Source: Clostridiales bacterium (GTDB taxonomy: Bacteria > Bacillota > Clostridia > Lachnospirales > Lachnospiraceae). Taken from it: DNA of 64,000 nucleotides. Positions 61,854 to 64,000 of this stretch are shown in pieces. Below the pieces are notes generated by a model. That model made no database searches, was not told the DNA's origin, and was given only the letters and a program-made list of their open reading frames with translations. The DNA lies in the NCBI GenBank assembly GCA_012520655.1, contig JAAYNW010000066.1, positions 1 to 64,000 on the forward strand, written 5' to 3'. The translations under genes and the position numbers were made by a program. Every line of letters starts with the position of its first letter. Position 1 is the first letter of the stretch.

Positions 61854-62853
61854 GCTCTACAATTGTGATGGGAACCACATACTCCTCAGGCTCCGTAACT
61901 TTTTCATCCATTGTACAGCAGAGCATCTCCACTGCTTTTTTTCCCTTCTCAAATATATCCTGTCCGATTGTTGTAAGACCCGGCGTACAATAGTTTGCAA
62001 TATCAAGATTATCAAAGCCGATAATAGACATCTGCTGCGGAATCTTAATCTGCATTACATTCAGTTCCTTAATAGCGCCCATGGCAATCACATCCGCCGT
62101 ACAGAAGATTGCTGTGCAATCTGTCCCGGTCACAATTCTTCTCACCATCTTCCTGGCACTTTCAAAATCAACGTTCGCATGAAAAAGATATGAGGGGTTG
62201 ACAAGCAATTTGCTTTCTTCCAAAGCTCTTTTATAACCTTCATACCGCTTTGCACTGACACCCCCTACCTTTAATTTACCTGATAAAAAAGCAATCTTTT
62301 TGTGTCCATGCTCCAACAGATATCTCGTTGCCGTGTATCCGCCATAGATATCATCCAGCTTCACTTCCTTATAGGCATGATTGTCCATATAGGAGTCTAC
62401 CAATACTACCGGTATATTAGTTTCATTTAAACCTTCGTAGAAATCCTCGGAATACGCACCGATAACAATAATTCCATCGAGGTTTCTCTGCTGTGCCAAA
62501 TGAAAATATGTCTCGTCTGCGTTTGTCCCGGACACAATTACGTGATAACCCCTTATTCTGGCATTATATTCAATACTGGACAATATTTCACTATAGAATG
62601 GATTCTGGAATACCATCATACTGCCCGGCTCTGTTTGTGGAATAACGACTCCTATCAGGCTGCTTTTGTTGCTCGCAAGACTGCTTGCGGATATATTTTT
62701 CACATATCCCAGTTTCTTGATCGCATCCTTTACTTGTTGTACTGTTTCCGGCGGTAGTACCTTTTTTCCGCTCATCGCGTAAGATACTGTTGCAATTGAC
62801 AATCCCGTTTCTGCCGCAACATCTTTAATCGTTATTTTTCTCATTCCAGCCAC
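61831..62853 (-). CDS. LacI family transcriptional regulator
   Basis: ITIKDVAAETGLSIATVSYAMSGKKVLPPETVQQVKDA. Confidence 0.96.
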   Translation of the reverse strand: MAGMRKITIKDVAAETGLSIATVSYAMSGKKVLPPETVQQVKDAIKKLGYVKNISASSLASNKSSLIGVVIPQTEPGSMMVFQNPFYSEILSSIEYNARIRGYHVIVSGTNADETYFHLAQQRNLDGIIVIGAYSEDFYEGLNETNIPVVLVDSYMDNHAYKEVKLDDIYGGYTATRYLLEHGHKKIAFLSGKLKVGGVSAKRYEGYKRALEESKLLVNPSYLFHANVDFESARKMVRRIVTGTDCTAIFCTADVIAMGAIKELNVMQIKIPQQMSIIGFDNLDIANYCTPGLTTIGQDIFEKGKKAVEMLCCTMDEKVTEPEEYVVPITIVERESVAYV

Positions 62854-62865
62854 TGCCCCATCTAC

Positions 62866-63442
62866 TTATTTCCTGTGAAGATTCTCATCATCTTCGAAAT
62901 TCATTATACACAGATTTGTATTATTTTTCACGTCATTTCCTACCTTCTGCCCGATTTTCTCATTTGGACCGAGATTCAAAGTGATTGCAGCGTTCCCGCG
63001 AACGAAAAGCATTATTTTCCCAAACGGAACATCCTGATAAATCTCTCTTCCGCCTTCGATTCTGCTGCCGTCCCAGAAATCATACCATATGCCCTCCGGC
63101 AAATATACACTTCTCCCTACAGCGCCTTCCTCTACAACCGGAGTTACCAGAAGACTGCCGTCCTGATTGGTTCCGACCAGCTTTTCTTCAACCGCATAGG
63201 TGCAGTCATTATCATGCTGCTCATATTCCTGACCGGGAGCGAGTTCCTTGAGCGCCGGTATCTGCCAGAGAACCAGCTTCATTCCTTTTTCGTGAATTGT
63301 CCGAATCATTTTGTCCGGTGACGGCCAAGGCTCAGCAAATTGAATATTCTCCTGCGTAAGATACTCCGCCCCGTCCACCGGTTTGTAGCGCGCCCCATTC
63401 CATAAGTAAAATGCCGCTTCATCGCTCCATGCTTCAATTACG
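62866..63442 (-). pseudogene. GH31 alpha-glucosidase remnant with N-terminal and internal deletions
   Basis: Reverse strand IVIEAWSDEAAFYLWNGARYKPVDGAEYL...QHDNDCTYAVEEKL then jumps to GSLLVTPVVEEGAVGRSVYLPEGIWYDFWDG; catalytic core absent. Confidence 0.78.
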
Positions 63443-63469
63443 ATTAATCAGTACCTCCAATACTTTTTT

Positions 63470-63483
63470 GTGAAACGTTTAAC
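63470..63483. promoter_or_regulatory. LacI-type operator
   Basis: GTGAAACGTTTAAC, CG-centred palindrome upstream of the GH31 remnant. Confidence 0.65.
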
Positions 63484-63533
63484 CATTCAGCAAAAACAAA
63501 AGAAAGTAAACAGTGCTACTTTCTAATGTTTTT

Positions 63534-63548
63534 AGCGAAACGCTTCAC
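63534..63548. promoter_or_regulatory. LacI-type operator
   Basis: AGCGAAACGCTTCAC, second CG-centred palindrome. Confidence 0.6.
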
Positions 63549-63641
63549 TATCTTAAGTATAACTTCTTTTGAGCAAATGTCAATCTGCAAAACTATCCAA
63601 TACTTTTATTTCTTTCTTGTCTTTTTTACACAAAAATATAT

Positions 63642-64000
63642 TTAATTCTCATTCATCTTCGCTAACTTCGCCGCCTGATCCGCAGCAATTAAGCTGTCCA
63701 GCAACTCGTCGATATCTCCGTTCATAATGTCATCGATCTTATACAGCGTCAGCTTAATTCTATGGTCCGTCACCCTTCCTTGAGGGAAGTTGTAAGTCCG
63801 GATTTTCTCCGAACGGTCGCCGGTACCGATTTGACTTCTTCTGAGCTCCGCCTCCGCATCGTGCTGCTTCTGCTGTTCGATATCATATAATTTCGCGCGG
63901 AGAAGGGCAAAGGCTTTCGCTTTATTCTGAAGCTGAGATTTCTCTGTCTGGCTGTATACGACAATTCCTGTAGGATAATGAGTCAGACGTACCGCAGAGT
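63642..64000 (-). CDS. prfA: Peptide chain release factor 1, C-terminal part (runs off window end)
   Basis: Reverse strand ...[86 protein letters not shown]; the track ORF at 63770-63964 is a different frame. Confidence 0.93.
   Translation of the reverse strand, partial: SAVRLTHYPTGIVVYSQTEKSQLQNKAKAFALLRAKLYDIEQQKQHDAEAELRRSQIGTGDRSEKIRTYNFPQGRVTDHRIKLTLYKIDDIMNGDIDELLDSLIAADQAAKLAKMNEN

Noticed and set aside
63770-63964. 64-aa ORF in the track at the window end
   Set aside because: It is an alternate frame of prfA; the RF1 frame is clear from 63642 upward.

Overview
Low-to-moderate GC Firmicutes chromosome, most likely Lachnospiraceae/Clostridia, judged from gene content and order. Most genes lie on the minus strand. 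Recognisable blocks, left to right: maf-ppk-ppx/gppA(HD)-DUF815-pheA; a folate operon (folC-folE-HD-folP-folBK); pyrBI on the + strand behind a leader peptide and hairpin; an HPr homologue; a T-box-controlled TrpXYZ-like ABC transporter; two G3E GTPases; AlaX; rnpB; uridine kinase-like/nif3/trmK/rpoD/dnaG/dgt; an alpha/beta-hydrolase, acyltransferase and zinc-ribbon membrane protein trio; two tRNA-Leu genes flanking a FliD-like ORF; trkA/trkH (trkH frameshifted); and the phoR-phoB-phoU-pstBACS operon. From about 56 to 63.5 kb the region contains several decayed genes: nth, cas3, an isochorismatase-family gene and a GH31 gene. The most interesting signals are (1) a pyrBI-type U-rich leader peptide with an attenuator in a Firmicute, (2) a T-box with an apparent AUG (Met) specifier upstream of a Trp-type ABC transporter, (3) a truncated Cas3 fused by deletion to an nth remnant, (4) a tRNA-Leu(AAG), (5) an orphan FliD-like gene with a CsrA-like leader hairpin, and (6) an HD phosphohydrolase inside the folate operon that could fill the missing DHNTP dephosphorylation step. 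All calls come from reading the sequence; no database search was run.
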